Source: Paractinoplanes durhamensis
GTDB taxonomy: Bacteria; Actinomycetota; Actinomycetes; Mycobacteriales; Micromonosporaceae
NCBI RefSeq assembly: GCF_016862175.1
Contig: NZ_BOML01000040.1
Span: 62,001-126,000 of the forward strand
DNA: 64,000 bases
Direction of reading: 5' to 3'
The position numbers and the translations under genes were made by a program. The notes under the pieces are model-generated. The model had not been told where the DNA came from, did not search any database, and was given only the letters and a program-made list of their open reading frames with translations. Of the stretch, positions 9,117 to 17,069 are shown one piece after another. Position 1 is the stretch's first letter. Every line of letters begins with the position of its first letter.

Positions 9117-9128
9117 GGGAGCGCTCCC
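9117..9128. promoter_or_regulatory. CebR-like LacI-family operator
   Basis: Perfect 12-bp palindrome GGGAGCGCTCCC, and with flanks CGGGAGCGCTCCCA it matches 13 of 14 positions of the cellulose-utilisation box TGGGAGCGCTCCCA known for CebR in Streptomyces. It lies just upstream of the cellulase start, where a bound repressor would block transcription until cello-oligosaccharide appears (inference from the family). Confidence 0.8.
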
Positions 9129-9181
9129 ATGGGCGGATCAAGCCTTAAGGTTTATTTCATCTACGCAGGCCGCTGGGCAGA

Positions 9182-9195
9182 TGAGAACGTTCTCA
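9182..9195. promoter_or_regulatory. second LacI-type palindrome
   Basis: Perfect 14-bp palindrome TGAGAACGTTCTCA with the central CG typical of LacI/GalR operators. It lies 54 bp from the CebR-like box in the gap between the cellulase and the divergent kinase gene. Its regulator is not in the window. Confidence 0.6.
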
Positions 9196-9347
9196 CAGTT
9201 CCCACCAGTTAGGACACCGGGTCGGGAGCCTGCGGACGATCATCGGTATTCACCAGGGCGGATGCCCTCCACGGCCGGGATCGACAAATCATTGACGTCG
9301 ATTTTCGGCTGACCAGACCCCTGGCGTCCGGCCGGTACGGTTCCGTC

Positions 9348-10868
9348 GTGTCCGAGGTGATCGCCGAACGTTACCGCCTGGTAGAGGCGCTGGGCGAGGG
9401 CGGCATGGGCCGGGTGTGGCAGGCGCGCGACGAGCTGCTCGGCCGGAATGTCGCGCTCAAGGAACTCGTGCTGCCCCGCGGCCTCCCCGAGGCCGAGATC
9501 CGTGACCTGCGGGAGCGGGCCATCCGGGAGGCGCGGGCCATCGCCCGCATCGACCACCGGAATGTGGTCCGCATCTTCGACGTGTTCCACGAGGGCGGCT
9601 CGCCCTGGATCGTGATGGAACTCGTGGTCGGGCGTTCGCTCTACGAGGAGGTCCGCGACGACGGGCCGATGCCGCCCGAGCGGGCCGCCGCGATCGGCCT
9701 GGACATCCTGGCCGGGCTGCGGGCCGCGCACCGGTCCGGCGTGCTGCACCGCGACGTGAAGCCGGCCAACGTGCTGCTCAGCGACGACGGCCGGGTGGTG
9801 CTCACCGACTTCGGCCTGGCCGCGTCGTCCGGCGACTCCGGCATGACCAGCACCGGCATCGTGCTCGGCTCGCCGTCCTACCTGGCGCCGGAGCGGGCCC
9901 TGGACGACGAGATCACCGCGGCCGCCGATCTGTGGTCGCTGGGCGCGACGCTCTACGCGGCGGTCGAGGGCCGCCCGCCGTACGACAAGTCGACGCCGAT
10001 GGCCACGCTCGCCGCGCTGGCCACCCAGCCGCCCCGGCCGCCGACGCAGGCCGGCGTGCTGCAGCCGGTGCTCGACGGGCTGCTGCGCAAGGAGGTGGCC
10101 GATCGGATCGGCGCCGACGAGGCCGAGGAGCTGCTGCGCGCGGCTCTGAACGGCGAGATCAGCCCGGCCGACACCATGGGACTTCCTGAGCCGAAGACCC
10201 GTCGCGGCGGGGTCCTCTGGTGGGCCGGCATCGCGGCCGTCCTGGTGGTGGCGGCGGTGATCGCCGGGCGTCCGATGTTCTCCAGCAGCGCCGGTGCCGA
10301 AGAGCTGCCCGCGTCGGAGCGCATCGTGCAGGAGCAGCCGCCGGCGGGTGTGGTCCCGCCCGTACCCGCCGGATCGGCGCCGCGGTCGGCAGCCACCGCA
10401 ACCCGGACCACCCGGGTCCCACCCACCACAACCGTCGCCGCCGCTCCGGCCGTGACCACCGCGCACGCCGCGACCGCCACCACGACGGCCGCGCCGAAGC
10501 CGGCCGCCGTCGGCAGCCAGATCCAGAACATGCGGACCGGCACCTGCCTGCAGCTGGACTCCGGCAGCGGCGCGATCGTGCTGTGGAGCTGCACCGGCGC
10601 CGATGCGCAGAAGTTCGATCTCCCCAGCGACGGGACCCTGCGGGTGCTCGGCCAGTGCGTGCGGATCCTCGGCACCGGCGACGGCGGCCGCCTCGGCACC
10701 GGCTCCTGCGCCGGCAAGGCGGCGCAGTGGAACCTGAACGCCTCGTACGACCTGGTCAACCTCGACGTGGTGAAGTGCACGGACGTCCCCGACAGCAACA
10801 GCGCCGACGGGGTGCCCGCGCAGATCTGGGAGTGCACCGGCTCCGGCAACCAGAAGTGGCGGCATTAG
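9348..10868 (+). CDS. transmembrane Ser/Thr protein kinase with extracellular ricin-type lectin
   Basis: 506 residues from a GTG. The kinase domain (about residues 8-265) has a complete catalytic set: glycine loop GEGGMG 16-21, Lys38 in ALKEL, HRD 134-136 followed by VKPAN, and DFG 154-156. One membrane segment (about 289-307) leads to a Thr/Ala/Pro linker and a C-terminal domain of about 120 residues with the ricin B trefoil pattern (CLQLDSG, AAQWNL, GNQKWRH and three Cys pairs). Such lectin domains bind galactose- or xylose-type sugars, so this is likely a receptor kinase that reads extracellular carbohydrate. It is divergent from the cellulase and may share its control region. Confidence 0.93.
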   Translation: MSEVIAERYRLVEALGEGGMGRVWQARDELLGRNVALKELVLPRGLPEAEIRDLRERAIREARAIARIDHRNVVRIFDVFHEGGSPWIVMELVVGRSLYEEVRDDGPMPPERAAAIGLDILAGLRAAHRSGVLHRDVKPANVLLSDDGRVVLTDFGLAASSGDSGMTSTGIVLGSPSYLAPERALDDEITAAADLWSLGATLYAAVEGRPPYDKSTPMATLAALATQPPRPPTQAGVLQPVLDGLLRKEVADRIGADEAEELLRAALNGEISPADTMGLPEPKTRRGGVLWWAGIAAVLVVAAVIAGRPMFSSSAGAEELPASERIVQEQPPAGVVPPVPAGSAPRSAATATRTTRVPPTTTVAAAPAVTTAHAATATTTAAPKPAAVGSQIQNMRTGTCLQLDSGSGAIVLWSCTGADAQKFDLPSDGTLRVLGQCVRILGTGDGGRLGTGSCAGKAAQWNLNASYDLVNLDVVKCTDVPDSNSADGVPAQIWECTGSGNQKWRH

Positions 10869-10884
10869 GCCCTCAGCTGCTCAG

Positions 10885-13878
10885 ATGATTCGCATGTGCG
10901 CCGATGGTGCGGGCATGCAGCACGCGCGAATCCTGGACAGGGACCGGCTGAGCGTCCTGCGGGCCACGAGCCTGCTGGCCGCCGGTCAGGTGCCGTCCCT
11001 GGACCGGCTGACCGGGCTCGCCGCCCGGCTGGTCGGGGCGCGTGTGGCCATGGTGACGCTGATCGACGCGGACCGGCAGAAGTTCGTCAGCGCCTGCGGT
11101 CTTCCGCCGGCCCTGGACGAGCGCCGCGAGTCGCCGCTGACCTACTCGATCTGCCGCTACGTGGTCGAGGACGACGCTCCGCTGATCGTGCCGGACACCG
11201 GCGCGGACGAGCGGCTGCGGGACAACCCGGCGGTCACCGTGCTCGGGGCGGCCGCCTACACGGGCTTTCCGCTGCGCGCCCCGGACGGGCACGTGCTCGG
11301 CTCGTTCTGCGTGATCGACGACAAGGTCCGCGACTGGACCACCGACGAGCTCGCCACGGTCAGCGACCTGGCGGCCGCGGCCGAGTCGGAGATCGCCCTG
11401 CGGCTCGCGCACGGCGAGCAGACCCTGGCCGCCGCCCGGATGCGCGCGGTGCTGGCGAGCGCGCACGACGCGTACGTCTCGATCGACCCGAACGGCCAGG
11501 TGGTGGCCTGGAACAGCGCCGCCGAGCGACTGTTCGGCTGGACCGCGGCGGAGGCGCTCGGCCGGTCGATCGACGAGTTGATCATCCCGGAGCGGTTCCG
11601 GGCGGCGCACCTGGCCGGCATGGCCCGGGTCCGGGAGACCCTGCACTCCGAGCTGTCCGGCACCCGGATGCAGCTGTCCGCGATCGACCGGCACGGGCGG
11701 GAGTTCCCGGCCGAGATGAGCCTGCAGGTCTGCTTCGAGCGGGACGTCCCGTTCTTCCACGCGTTCCTGCACGACATCAGCGACCGGATCGACGCGCTCA
11801 ACGAGCTGGAGCGCCGGCGTCAGGAGCTGGACGACGAGCACACCTTCCTGCACTCGCTGCTGGACAACCTCGACACCGGCGTCGCCGCCTGCGACAGCGA
11901 CGGCAGCGTGACCTTCTTCAACCGCGCGCTGCGCGAGGTGCACGGCCGCGACGCGGAGGCGGGTGAGTCGGGGGAGAGTTGGGCTGCGCAGTACGACCTG
12001 TACGCCCCGGACGGCGTCACCCCGCTGGGCGCCGACGAGGTCCCGCTGGCCCGCGCGCACGCCGGCGAGATCGTGCGCGGCATGCACATCGTGGTGCGGG
12101 CCGAGGAGGGCGGGCAGCGCCGGTTCGTGTGCAACGGCCGGCCGATCGACACCGCCGACGGCCGCCGGCTGGGCGCCGTCGTCGCCATGCACGACATCAC
12201 CGAAACGCATCACGTCGAAGAGCTGCGCCGGGCCCGGCACGCGGTGGCCCAGGTGCTGTCCGAGGCCACCAGCGCCGAGCAGGCCGCCATCCGCGCGGTC
12301 ACCGTGATCACCGACCAGCTCGGTCTGGCCTGCGGCGAGTACTGGCAGGTCACCGACGACCGGGAGCACATCGGGCGGCTCTGCTCGCACGTCACCGGCG
12401 GGATCGACCTGTCCGAGTTCACCGGCGACGAGCCGCTGGCGTTCGAGCGTGGCCAGGGCGTGCCCGGTCTGGTCTGGAAGCGCGGCGCCGAGGTCTGGAT
12501 GAGCGAGCCGCCGGACGACATGGTGGACAAGGGCCGGCTCGAGGGCGCGGCCATCGCCGGCCTGCGAACCGCCATCGCCGTCCCGGTCCGTTCCGGTCGC
12601 CGGGTGCTGGGCGTGCTCGCCTTCTACTCGTCCGAGGAGTTGCCGCACGACCCGGAGATCTCGGCGATGCTCGACACGGTCGCGGCCCACCTGGGCCGGT
12701 TCGTGGAGCGCCGCCGGGCCGAGGACCTCACGCTCGCGCTGTCCGAGGCGCGGCGCGACTTCGACCGGGTGATCGGGCAGCTCAACGACTACGTCTGGAC
12801 CGTCGAGGTGGTCCCGGGCGAGCAGGGCAAACTCGTCTACGGCAGCCCGAACGCGACCGGTGTCTTCGGCGGCGAGCCGCAGGCCGACGAGGGCCGGGCC
12901 ACCTTCATCATCGACCGGACCCACCCCGAGGACGCCCACAAGATCCCGGTGTTCCACCAGACGCTGGGCCGCGGCCTGCCGTCCGAGCTGGAGTGCCGGA
13001 TCGTCGGCTACGACGGCGTGGTGCGCTGGGTCTGGACCCGGGCGCAACCGCGCATCGTGGACGGTCACATCCTGGTCGACGGGATCAGCACCAACGTCAC
13101 CGAGCGCCGGGAGCTGGCCGAGCAGCGCGAGCAGGTGCTCGAGCAGGAGCGCCAGCAGGTGGAGCAGCTGCGCGAGCTGGACCGGATGAAGGACGAGCTG
13201 GCCGCGGTGGTCATCCACGAGCTGCGCAACCCGCTCGGGGTGATCCGCGGCTACACCGAGATGCTGCTGGAGAACCCGCGGATCGACGACCTCGCCCACC
13301 GGTACGCGTCGGTGGTCGAACGCACCACCAACCACCTGCAGCGGCTGGTCGACGACCTGCTCGACCTGGCCCGGGTCGACGCCGGGCACCTCAGCGTGGA
13401 CCCGATGCCGATGCCGGTCGGCCGGTTGGTGTACGACGTTGTGGACAACCACCGGCCCGGCGCGTACGCCAAGAAGCTGATGATCACCGAGCGGCTGGAC
13501 CATGATCTCCCGGTGCTCGGGGACGCGCAGCGTCTCCGGCAGGCACTCGACAACCTGATGTCCAACGCGATCAAGTACACCCCGGAGGGCGGCACCGTCA
13601 CGGTGGTCGCGCAGCAGGCCGGCGACCGGGTGGTCATCGAGATCAGCGACAGCGGCATCGGCATCCCGGCCGAGCAGTACCCGCACCTGTTCAGCCGGTT
13701 CTTCCGGGCCAGCAACGCGACCGCGCAGGGGATCAAGGGCACCGGGCTGGGACTCGCGGTGACCAAGGCCATCGTGGACGCTCACCACGGGACCCTGGTC
13801 GCCTCCCCGGCGCCGGGCGGCGGCACCCTGTTCACGCTGAGCCTGCCGCTGGCCGCCGCCCTGGAGTCGATCAGCTGA
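10885..13878 (+). CDS. multi-sensor histidine kinase (GAF-PAS-PAS-GAF-PAS)
   Basis: 997 residues (987 if translation starts at the ATG at 10915). No membrane segment is seen, so it should be cytoplasmic. Domains in order: GAF (about 25-170), PAS (about 190-300), PAS (about 315-435), GAF (about 450-610), PAS of the PAS_3 type (about 625-745), a Glu/Gln-rich coiled coil, then HisKA with H box VIHELRNPLGVIRGY (His near 777) and HATPase_c (NAIKYTPEGG, DSGIGIP, GTGLGLAV). All kinase boxes are intact. There is no adjacent response regulator, so it is an orphan; GAF/PAS contents suggest redox, light or ligand sensing, with the actual cue unknown. Confidence 0.93.
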   Translation: MIRMCADGAGMQHARILDRDRLSVLRATSLLAAGQVPSLDRLTGLAARLVGARVAMVTLIDADRQKFVSACGLPPALDERRESPLTYSICRYVVEDDAPLIVPDTGADERLRDNPAVTVLGAAAYTGFPLRAPDGHVLGSFCVIDDKVRDWTTDELATVSDLAAAAESEIALRLAHGEQTLAAARMRAVLASAHDAYVSIDPNGQVVAWNSAAERLFGWTAAEALGRSIDELIIPERFRAAHLAGMARVRETLHSELSGTRMQLSAIDRHGREFPAEMSLQVCFERDVPFFHAFLHDISDRIDALNELERRRQELDDEHTFLHSLLDNLDTGVAACDSDGSVTFFNRALREVHGRDAEAGESGESWAAQYDLYAPDGVTPLGADEVPLARAHAGEIVRGMHIVVRAEEGGQRRFVCNGRPIDTADGRRLGAVVAMHDITETHHVEELRRARHAVAQVLSEATSAEQAAIRAVTVITDQLGLACGEYWQVTDDREHIGRLCSHVTGGIDLSEFTGDEPLAFERGQGVPGLVWKRGAEVWMSEPPDDMVDKGRLEGAAIAGLRTAIAVPVRSGRRVLGVLAFYSSEELPHDPEISAMLDTVAAHLGRFVERRRAEDLTLALSEARRDFDRVIGQLNDYVWTVEVVPGEQGKLVYGSPNATGVFGGEPQADEGRATFIIDRTHPEDAHKIPVFHQTLGRGLPSELECRIVGYDGVVRWVWTRAQPRIVDGHILVDGISTNVTERRELAEQREQVLEQERQQVEQLRELDRMKDELAAVVIHELRNPLGVIRGYTEMLLENPRIDDLAHRYASVVERTTNHLQRLVDDLLDLARVDAGHLSVDPMPMPVGRLVYDVVDNHRPGAYAKKLMITERLDHDLPVLGDAQRLRQALDNLMSNAIKYTPEGGTVTVVAQQAGDRVVIEISDSGIGIPAEQYPHLFSRFFRASNATAQGIKGTGLGLAVTKAIVDAHHGTLVASPAPGGGTLFTLSLPLAAALESIS

Positions 13879-13881
13879 TCT

Positions 13882-15300
13882 TTAGACGAGAGCCGGCTCG
13901 ATCTCGGCCGGGGCCTCGGCGGAAACTGCGCGCACCGTGCGCAGCGACCACAGTGCGACCGGAATGCCGAGCGCGACCAGGATCGCGGCCACCACCAGGG
14001 AGTACTGGTAGCCGGCCAGGTAGCGGTGCAGCTCGGTGCCGGCCGCGGCGTTGGACCGGTTGCTCAGGATCGCGCCGAGGATGGTGATGCCGAGCAGGCC
14101 GAACACCTCGCGGGAGACGTTCAGCATGCCCGAGGCGATGCCGGCCCGGTCGCTGGGCAGAGCCCCGACGATCACATTGCTCAGCGGGACGAGCGCGCCG
14201 CCGCCGAGGCCGTAGAGCGCGAACCAGGGGAGCAGCTGGGTGTAGCTGGTGCCCTCGCCGAAGCCGGAGATGCCGAAGATGGCGATCGCCATCAGCGCCA
14301 GCCCCACCGCCACCGTGCGGGCCGCGCCGAACCGGGCCTCGAGCCGTGGCGCGACGATCGCGGTCACCGCCATGATCAGGGCCATCGGGATGAACGCCGA
14401 ACCCGCCTCGGTGGGCGAGAAACCGAGCACGTTCTGCAGGTAGATGGCCATGTAGAAGTAGATGCCGAAGACCCCGAACGCCCACAGGCCCATCACCAGC
14501 AGGCCGCCCGAGAACACCCGCTGGCGCAGGAAACTCAGGTCCATCATCGGGTTGGCGGAGCGGATCTCGACGACCACGAAGGCGACGGCCGCCGCTGCCG
14601 CGATGCCGAAGGCGGCCAGGATGGTGCCGGACGTCCAGCCGTGCGACTCGCCCTCGATGAGCGCGTAGGTGAGGGCGAACAGTGCGAGTGACGAGGTGGC
14701 GACGCCGGGGAGGTCGAACCCGCGGGCGGTGCCCCGGCGCGAGGCCGGAAACGTGACCGCGGCCAGCACCGCGGTGGCCACCCCGATCGGCGCGTTGATC
14801 AGGAAGATCCAGCCCCAGGACACGTGCTGGCTGAGGATGCCGCCGGTGAACGGGCCGATCGCGAGGGCGAGGGCGCCGACGCCACCCCAGACGCCGATCG
14901 CGGTGGCGCGCTCCCGGGCATCCGGGAAGAGCTGGGTGATCAGGGCCAGCGCGGCCGGGGTCAGCAGCGCGGCGCCGATGCCCTGGACGGCCCGGGCGCC
15001 GATCAGTACCTCCTGGTTCTGCGCGAGGCCGGCGCCGATCGAGGCGAGGGTGAAGACCGCGAGACCGCCGAAGAACACCCCGCGGGTGCCGATCACGTCG
15101 GCGATCCGGCCGCCGGCCAGCAGCAGGCCGGCGAAGACCAGGACGTACGCGCTGGTGATCCACTCCAGACCGGAGATGCTCAGCTGCAGGTCGCGCTGGA
15201 TCGACGGGAGGGCCACGTTGACCACGTTGTTGTCGAGATAGGTCATGAAGGTGCCGAGCGCCACCGCTACCAGCGCCCACCACCGTCGGTTCTTCTCCAT
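13882..15300 (-). CDS. MFS drug:H+ antiporter, DHA2 (14-TMS, EmrB/QacA) type
   Basis: 472 residues from the ATG of MEKNRRWW, which follows AGGAAGG; the upstream ATG at 15333 lies in the operator region. About 14 hydrophobic helices are present, with the DHA2 motif near LDNNVVNVALPSIQRDL in helix 1 and a motif-A-like GGRIADVIGTR loop after helix 2. Proton-driven efflux of hydrophobic cations or antibiotics is the family role. It is divergent from a TetR-family gene and shares an 80-bp control region full of palindromes, so it is very likely repressed by that regulator. It ends only 3 bp from the convergent histidine kinase gene, with no room for a terminator. Confidence 0.93.
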   Translation of the reverse strand: MEKNRRWWALVAVALGTFMTYLDNNVVNVALPSIQRDLQLSISGLEWITSAYVLVFAGLLLAGGRIADVIGTRGVFFGGLAVFTLASIGAGLAQNQEVLIGARAVQGIGAALLTPAALALITQLFPDARERATAIGVWGGVGALALAIGPFTGGILSQHVSWGWIFLINAPIGVATAVLAAVTFPASRRGTARGFDLPGVATSSLALFALTYALIEGESHGWTSGTILAAFGIAAAAAVAFVVVEIRSANPMMDLSFLRQRVFSGGLLVMGLWAFGVFGIYFYMAIYLQNVLGFSPTEAGSAFIPMALIMAVTAIVAPRLEARFGAARTVAVGLALMAIAIFGISGFGEGTSYTQLLPWFALYGLGGGALVPLSNVIVGALPSDRAGIASGMLNVSREVFGLLGITILGAILSNRSNAAAGTELHRYLAGYQYSLVVAAILVALGIPVALWSLRTVRAVSAEAPAEIEPALV

Positions 15301-15325
15301 GGAAAGCCCTTCCTGTACGGCGTCC

Positions 15326-15370
15326 TTGTACAACGTACATGTACCTCGTACATGACACCTATACGTTGTA
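15326..15370. promoter_or_regulatory. overlapping TetR-type operator palindromes
   Basis: The MFS/TetR intergenic region contains TTGTACAA (15326-15333), the 10-bp palindrome GTACATGTAC (15335-15344), and an inverted pair TACAACGTA (15329-15337) / TACGTTGTA (15362-15370). This AT-rich dyad cluster lies immediately before the TetR-family start and covers where both promoters must be. It fits autoregulation plus repression of the pump. Confidence 0.7.
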
Positions 15371-15380
15371 TGGTTGTCAA

Positions 15381-16049
15381 GTGGCAGCGGAGAAACTGAG
15401 TCGGGCAGCGGTCGCCGAGCGCGCGCTGAGCCTCGGCGACCAGGAGGGCGTGGAAGCCGTCACGGTTCGCCGGCTCGCGCAGGAGCTGGGCGTGACGCCG
15501 ATGGCGCTGTATTGGCACTTCAAGAACAAGGACGAGCTGCTGGTCGGCATCGTCGACCACGCGCTGGCGAGCGTCCGGGCCGACCGGTCCGCCGCCGATC
15601 CGTGGCCGAAGCAGCTGCGTGCCATGGTTGAGGCGCTCGTCACGGTGATGCGGGAGCATCCGTCGCTGCCCGAGCTCATGCACTCCGTCGCCAAGGACGA
15701 GGGGGAGAGCTTCCAGCGCGCCTCGGACGACGCGCTCGCTCTGCTCACCGCGGGCGGCTACCCCATCGACCAGGCCTGGTGGGTGGCGTCCTACCTGCTG
15801 CACTCGGCGATCGGGATGGTGCAGGCGCAACCCGACTGCCCGGCCAACGTGCCGGCGGCCGAGGCGCCGGAGTGGCGCCGCAAGAAGCGCCTGATGCTGG
15901 AGAGCCTGCCGGCCGACAGGTTCCCGATGATGGTGGCGTTCGGCGCCACCTACGCCCGGGCGCCGGACACCGAGCGTTACTTCAGTTTCTGCATCGACCT
16001 GGTCATGGCGGCGGTGGAATCGATGGCGCCGGGATCACAGCGGCCATGA
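15381..16049 (+). CDS. TetR-family repressor of the adjacent efflux pump
   Basis: 222 residues from the GTG of VAAEKLSR; an ATG 14 codons upstream would lie inside the operator and adds no conserved sequence. The N-terminal helix-turn-helix is clear (AVTVRRLAQELGVTPMALYWHFKNKDEL split across about residues 26-53), and the C-terminal ligand domain is of the TetR_C type with SLPELMHS and a long helical end. Few bases separate the operator from the start, so the mRNA may be leaderless or nearly so. The ligand is probably a pump substrate (inference). Confidence 0.92.
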   Translation: MAAEKLSRAAVAERALSLGDQEGVEAVTVRRLAQELGVTPMALYWHFKNKDELLVGIVDHALASVRADRSAADPWPKQLRAMVEALVTVMREHPSLPELMHSVAKDEGESFQRASDDALALLTAGGYPIDQAWWVASYLLHSAIGMVQAQPDCPANVPAAEAPEWRRKKRLMLESLPADRFPMMVAFGATYARAPDTERYFSFCIDLVMAAVESMAPGSQRP

Positions 16050-16076
16050 CGCCGCGCTCGGCGTAACGTCCAGGGT

Positions 16077-16676
16077 GTGACAAGAGTCGACTTCTATTTC
16101 GACCCCGCCTGCCCCTTCGCCTGGATCACCTCCCGCTGGATTCTCGAAGTGGAGAAGCAGCGCGAGATCGATCTCCGTTTCCACGTGATGAGCCTCTATG
16201 TGCTCAACGAGGGTCGCGATCTTCCCGAGGAATATCGCGAGCTCATCGATCGATCGCTCGGCACCGTGCGAGTGGTCACCGCGGCCGCCGTCAAGCACGG
16301 CGAAAAGGTGCTCGGTGATCTCTACACCGCGCTCGGCACCCGCATCCACAACCAGGGCAACAAGGACTTTGCCGTGGTCATCCGGGAGGCGCTCGCCGAG
16401 GTCGGGCTGCCGGCCGAGCTGGCCGACGCGGCCACCAGCACCGAGTTCGACGCAGAGTTACGGCGTAGCCACCATGAGGGCATGGATCCGGTCGGTGAGG
16501 ATGTCGGCACGCCGACCATTCACATCAACGGAGTGGCCTTCTTCGGCCCGGTTCTGTCGAGCATTCCGCGTGGTGCGGACGCGTTGACGGTCTTCGACGG
16601 GGCGGTGGCGCTCGCGTCGTACCCGGACTTCTTCGAGTTGAAGCGCACGCGTACCGGTGGCCTCAATTTTGACTAA
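16077..16676 (+). CDS. Rv2466c-like DsbA-family protein with a monothiol CPFA site
   Basis: 199 residues with very close similarity, as I recall it, to mycobacterial Rv2466c, the mycothiol-dependent reductase that activates nitro prodrugs: ITSRWILEV, FHVMSL, RIHNQGN, SHHEGMD, GEDVGTPTIHINGVAFFGPV and ASYPDFFELKRTRT are all shared. The thioredoxin-fold active site, CPWC in Rv2466c, is here Cys12-Pro-Phe-Ala15, so the resolving cysteine is missing. A single-cysteine mechanism using mycothiol remains possible. The start is a GTG 28 bases after the TetR-family gene. A strong hairpin follows at 16697. Confidence 0.9.
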   Translation: MTRVDFYFDPACPFAWITSRWILEVEKQREIDLRFHVMSLYVLNEGRDLPEEYRELIDRSLGTVRVVTAAAVKHGEKVLGDLYTALGTRIHNQGNKDFAVVIREALAEVGLPAELADAATSTEFDAELRRSHHEGMDPVGEDVGTPTIHINGVAFFGPVLSSIPRGADALTVFDGAVALASYPDFFELKRTRTGGLNFD

Positions 16677-16696
16677 CTGCCCATAGGTCGGCAAAA

Positions 16697-16743
16697 CGCC
16701 CAGCGATTTCGCGGTCCTTTGACCGTTTTGAGATCGCTGGGCG
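16697..16743. terminator. nested hairpin terminator
   Basis: Outer arms of 11 bp (CGCCCAGCGAT at 16697-16707, ATCGCTGGGCG at 16733-16743) are perfectly complementary and enclose a second short stem (CGGTC 16712-16716, GACCG 16721-16725). TTGTTT follows. It probably ends the transcript of the Rv2466c-like gene. Confidence 0.7.
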
Positions 16744-17069
16744 GTTGTTTATGATCATTTGCCCCAGTCGATACCCGCGGTGGATGTCACACGCCAGGGT
16801 GGCCGAGGAGGTAGGGCAAACGGCTGGCCAGCAAGGGGAAAACCGGTTGATCAGCTGGCCGCTGGTACCGGCGGCGGTAACGGTCAGTCGTTTCTGCGGC
16901 ACGAGTCGGCACGACTGCCGTTCCCATTCATAAAGGCATATCCCGGGGTCGTATCGTGACTCGCGCGGAGGATGTCCCCATGCCTCCGCGCGGGACGGGA
17001 CCGGTGAATTCAATCACAAGTATTACGGTTTTGTTTCGTCAGTGGCTGCGGTGAGAGGACCCACACTCG
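16744..17069. other. gene-free leader region before the glycan locus
   Basis: No credible coding sequence is seen in these 326 bp. They contain a palindromic GCTGGCCAGC stretch, an AGTCG/CGACT dyad and a perfect 10-bp hairpin (CGCGCGGAGG at 16962-16971, CCTCCGCGCG at 16983-16992, 11-base loop), then an AT-rich segment (about 17007-17035) that may hold the promoter of the glycosyltransferase at 17070. The hairpin masks a GGAGG sequence, but no start codon follows at a useful distance. I could not match it to a riboswitch class. Confidence 0.5.

Noticed and set aside
10873..13788. 971-codon open frame antisense to the multi-sensor kinase
   Set aside because: High-GC sequence keeps the complementary frame open. 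Its translation is low-complexity (Val/Gly/His/Arg/Asp) with no domain, whereas the plus strand has complete kinase motifs.
16744..17069. Riboswitch of a known class before the glycosyltransferase
   Set aside because: I compared by eye with the ydaO blocks seen at 33003 and with cobalamin-box-like sequence, and found neither. Only generic hairpins are supported.
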